A stretch of 5,072 bases of DNA, taken from Bovifimicola sp964595785 (GTDB lineage: Bacteria; Bacillota; Clostridia; Lachnospirales; Lachnospiraceae). Below are positions 3,077 to 5,072 of the stretch, in pieces; positions within the stretch are counted from its first letter, which is position 1, and the number at the start of each line of letters is the position of its first letter. The notes beneath the pieces are model-generated. The model did not search any database, was not told where the DNA came from, and saw only the letters and a list, made by a program, of their open reading frames with translations. The position numbers and the translations under genes were made by a program. The stretch spans positions 1-5,072 of the forward strand of contig CAZQRO010000117.1 of assembly GCA_964595785.1 (NCBI GenBank), read 5' to 3'.

Positions 3077-5072
3077 ATGGAGCAAAACAGAATACGTCCT
3101 GTCAAATCAGGAAAGAGTGTTAGGATGAGTTACTCAAGACAAAAAGAGGTTCTTGAGATGCCTAATCTTATTGAAATCCAGAAGGATTCATATAACTGGT
3201 TCTTAAGTGACGGACTAAAAGAAGTGTTTAACGACATCTCACCAATTGAAGACTTTACAGAGCATTTAAGCTTAGAATTCGTAGATTTTCAGTTGTGTGA
3301 AGATGAAGCAAAGTATTCAATTGAGGAATGCAAAGAGAGAGATGCAACATATGCTGCACCACTCAAAGTAAAAGTAAGACTCAATAAGAAAGAAACCGGA
3401 GAAATCAGTGAACATGAAATATTCATGGGTGATTTGCCTTTGATGACTGCTACTGGTACATTTGTAATTAACGGTGCTGAACGTGTTATCGTAAGCCAGT
3501 TAGTTCGTTCTCCTGGCATCTATTATGGAATAGCACATGATAAGTTAGGTAAAGAATTATATTCATGTACTGTAATCCCTAACAGAGGTGCATGGTTAGA
3601 GTATGAAACTGACTCTAATGATGTATTTTATGTACGTGTAGACAGAACAAGAAAAGTTCCTGTTACAGTACTAATCAGAGCTTTAGGTTATGGTACAAAT
3701 GCCGAGATTATCGATTTATTTGGTGAAGAACCAAAGATTTTAGCAAGCTTTGCAAAAGACACTTCAGATAATTATCAGGATGGTCTTTTAGAATTATATA
3801 AGAAAATCCGTCCAGGCGAGCCGTTAGCAGTGGAGAGCGCGGAAAGCCTTATTTCTAGTATGTTTTTTGATGCTAGAAGATACGATTTGGCAAAAGTGGG
3901 ACGTTATAAATTTAATAAGAAATTAGCCCTTAAGAATAGAATAAAAGGACATATACTTAGTGAAACTGTAGTTGATGTTAACACCGGAGAAGTTCTTGCA
4001 GAAGCAGGAACAACAGTTACAGAAGAATTAGCTGTTAAGATTCAGAATGCAGCAGTTCCATTTGTAATTATTCAGGGTGAAGAGAGAAATGTTAAAGTTA
4101 TCTCTAACATGATGGTTGATATAAGTGAGTATGTGAATTTTGAATGCAGAGAACTTGGTGTGACAGAAGATGTATTTTATCCTGTTTTAGCTCAGATTTT
4201 GGCTGAGAATGAAACAGAAGAAGATTTAAAGGATGCAATTAAGAGAAATATTTCTGAATTAATTCCTAAACATATAACAAAAGAAGATATTATTGCTTCT
4301 ATTAATTATAATATGCATTTAGAAGCAAAAGTTGGCACAGCAGATGATATAGATCATCTGGGTAATAGACGTATTCGTGCAGTTGGTGAATTATTACAGA
4401 ACCAGTACAGAATTGGTTTGTCAAGAATGGAAAGAGTTGTACGTGAAAGAATGACAACACAGGATATAGCTGACATTTCACCACAGGCACTTATTAATAT
4501 TAAACCGGTAACTGCTTCAGTAAAAGAATTCTTTGGAAGTTCTCAGTTATCGCAGTTCATGGATCAGAACAATCCTCTTGGTGAGTTAACTCATAAGAGA
4601 CGTTTATCAGCACTTGGTCCGGGTGGTCTTTCAAGAGACAGAGCCGGATTCGAGGTTCGAGATGTCCACTATTCTCATTATGGAAGAATGTGTCCTATCG
4701 AGACTCCTGAAGGTCCTAACATCGGTCTTATTAACTCACTTGCAACATATGCAAGAATTAATGAGTACGGATTTATTGAGGCACCATATAGAAAACTTGA
4801 TAGAACAAATCCCCTTAATCCACTTGTAACAGATGAAGTAGTATACCTTACTGCTGATGAAGAAGATAATTATGTTGTTGCACAGGCTAATGAGCCATTG
4901 GACGAAGAAGGACATTTTGTTAATACTAATATTTCAGGACGTTACAGAGAAGAAACATCTGAATTCCAGAAAAAAGTTATAGATTTAATGGATGTTTCAC
5001 CTAAGATGGTATTTTCAGTTGCAACATCAATGATTCCTTTCCTTGAAAATGATGATGCTAACCGTGCACTTA
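3077..5072 (+). CDS. rpoB: DNA-directed RNA polymerase subunit beta, N-terminal half (partial)
   Basis: The frame from ATG 3077 is open to the window end: 665 complete codons of a protein usually about 1200-1300 residues. The beta subunit forms half of the RNA polymerase active-centre cleft and the rifampicin pocket. Seen in order: N-terminal MEQNRIRPV; GTFVINGAERVIVSQL starting at residue 127; the rifampicin region from GSSQLSQFMDQNNP (487-500) through THKRRLSALGPGG; then DVHYSHYGR and PIETPEGPNIGLI (540-552). E. coli positions map at minus 20: Asp516, His526, Ser531 and Ile572 correspond to Asp496, His506, Ser511 and Ile552, all wild type. An in-frame ATG at 3071 lies only a base or so after the ribosome binding site, so 3077 (6 bases after AAGGGGTGA) is preferred. 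It has its own promoter; rpoC is expected downstream. No frameshift or internal stop was seen. Confidence 0.98.
   Translation, partial: MEQNRIRPVKSGKSVRMSYSRQKEVLEMPNLIEIQKDSYNWFLSDGLKEVFNDISPIEDFTEHLSLEFVDFQLCEDEAKYSIEECKERDATYAAPLKVKVRLNKKETGEISEHEIFMGDLPLMTATGTFVINGAERVIVSQLVRSPGIYYGIAHDKLGKELYSCTVIPNRGAWLEYETDSNDVFYVRVDRTRKVPVTVLIRALGYGTNAEIIDLFGEEPKILASFAKDTSDNYQDGLLELYKKIRPGEPLAVESAESLISSMFFDARRYDLAKVGRYKFNKKLALKNRIKGHILSETVVDVNTGEVLAEAGTTVTEELAVKIQNAAVPFVIIQGEERNVKVISNMMVDISEYVNFECRELGVTEDVFYPVLAQILAENETEEDLKDAIKRNISELIPKHITKEDIIASINYNMHLEAKVGTADDIDHLGNRRIRAVGELLQNQYRIGLSRMERVVRERMTTQDIADISPQALINIKPVTASVKEFFGSSQLSQFMDQNNPLGELTHKRRLSALGPGGLSRDRAGFEVRDVHYSHYGRMCPIETPEGPNIGLINSLATYARINEYGFIEAPYRKLDRTNPLNPLVTDEVVYLTADEEDNYVVAQANEPLDEEGHFVNTNISGRYREETSEFQKKVIDLMDVSPKMVFSVATSMIPFLENDDANRAL

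Noticed and set aside
3289..3519. Minus-strand frame inside rpoB
   Set aside because: It is a shadow of conserved RpoB coding sequence.
4614..4829. 71-residue frame on the plus strand inside rpoB
   Set aside because: It is out of frame with the highly conserved RpoB sequence and has no independent support.
1..5072. CRISPR arrays, insertion sequences, tRNA or rRNA genes
   Set aside because: No direct-repeat arrays, transposase fragments, tRNA cloverleaf or rRNA genes were seen; the only rRNA-like sequence is the short L1-site mimic.

Overview
The window is a piece of a Gram-positive, AT-rich genome carrying the classic ribosomal protein / RNA polymerase cluster: the last codons of rplK (L11), rplA (L1), rplJ (L10), rplL (L7/L12) and the first half of rpoB (RNA polymerase beta). 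The protein sequences (for example the L1 segment HIRTGCDGRHADQQ and the RpoB segment DVHYSHYGRMCPIETPEGPN), the AGGAGG-type ribosome binding sites and the U-tailed terminators point to Clostridia, most likely Lachnospiraceae. No genus is claimed.

Layout. Positions 1-776 are the end of rplK and rplA. The 61-base gap between them folds into a copy of the 23S rRNA site that L1 binds, directly in front of the rplA ribosome binding site. Positions 777-1063 hold a strong extended -10 promoter, a typical L10 leader RNA and a 14-bp attenuator hairpin ahead of rplJ. rplJ and rplL (1064-2005) are followed by a strong terminator at 2024-2059. Both ribosomal protein pairs therefore carry visible autoregulatory RNA: L1 on its own mRNA, and the L10-L12 complex on the rplJL leader.

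The 1071-base gap between rplL and rpoB is the unusual part. It holds a GC-rich hairpin and possible structured element (2061-2170), a candidate promoter (2212-2240), a c-di-GMP-I (GEMM) riboswitch fused to an intrinsic terminator (about 2283-2400), an 18-codon basic leader ORF (2485-2541) that overlaps by ATGA the start of a 74-residue protein with a hydrophobic N-terminus (2538-2762), and a further terminator (2784-2834). This is a self-contained c-di-GMP-controlled unit placed between two housekeeping operons. The protein is not one I recognise.

rpoB then has its own strong extended -10 promoter (2931-2959) and a roughly 110-base leader with alternative hairpins. It starts at 3077 and is open to the window end (665 complete codons, about half the usual protein). 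Its rifampicin region is wild type at the main resistance positions. RNA folds were worked out by hand and no database search was possible.
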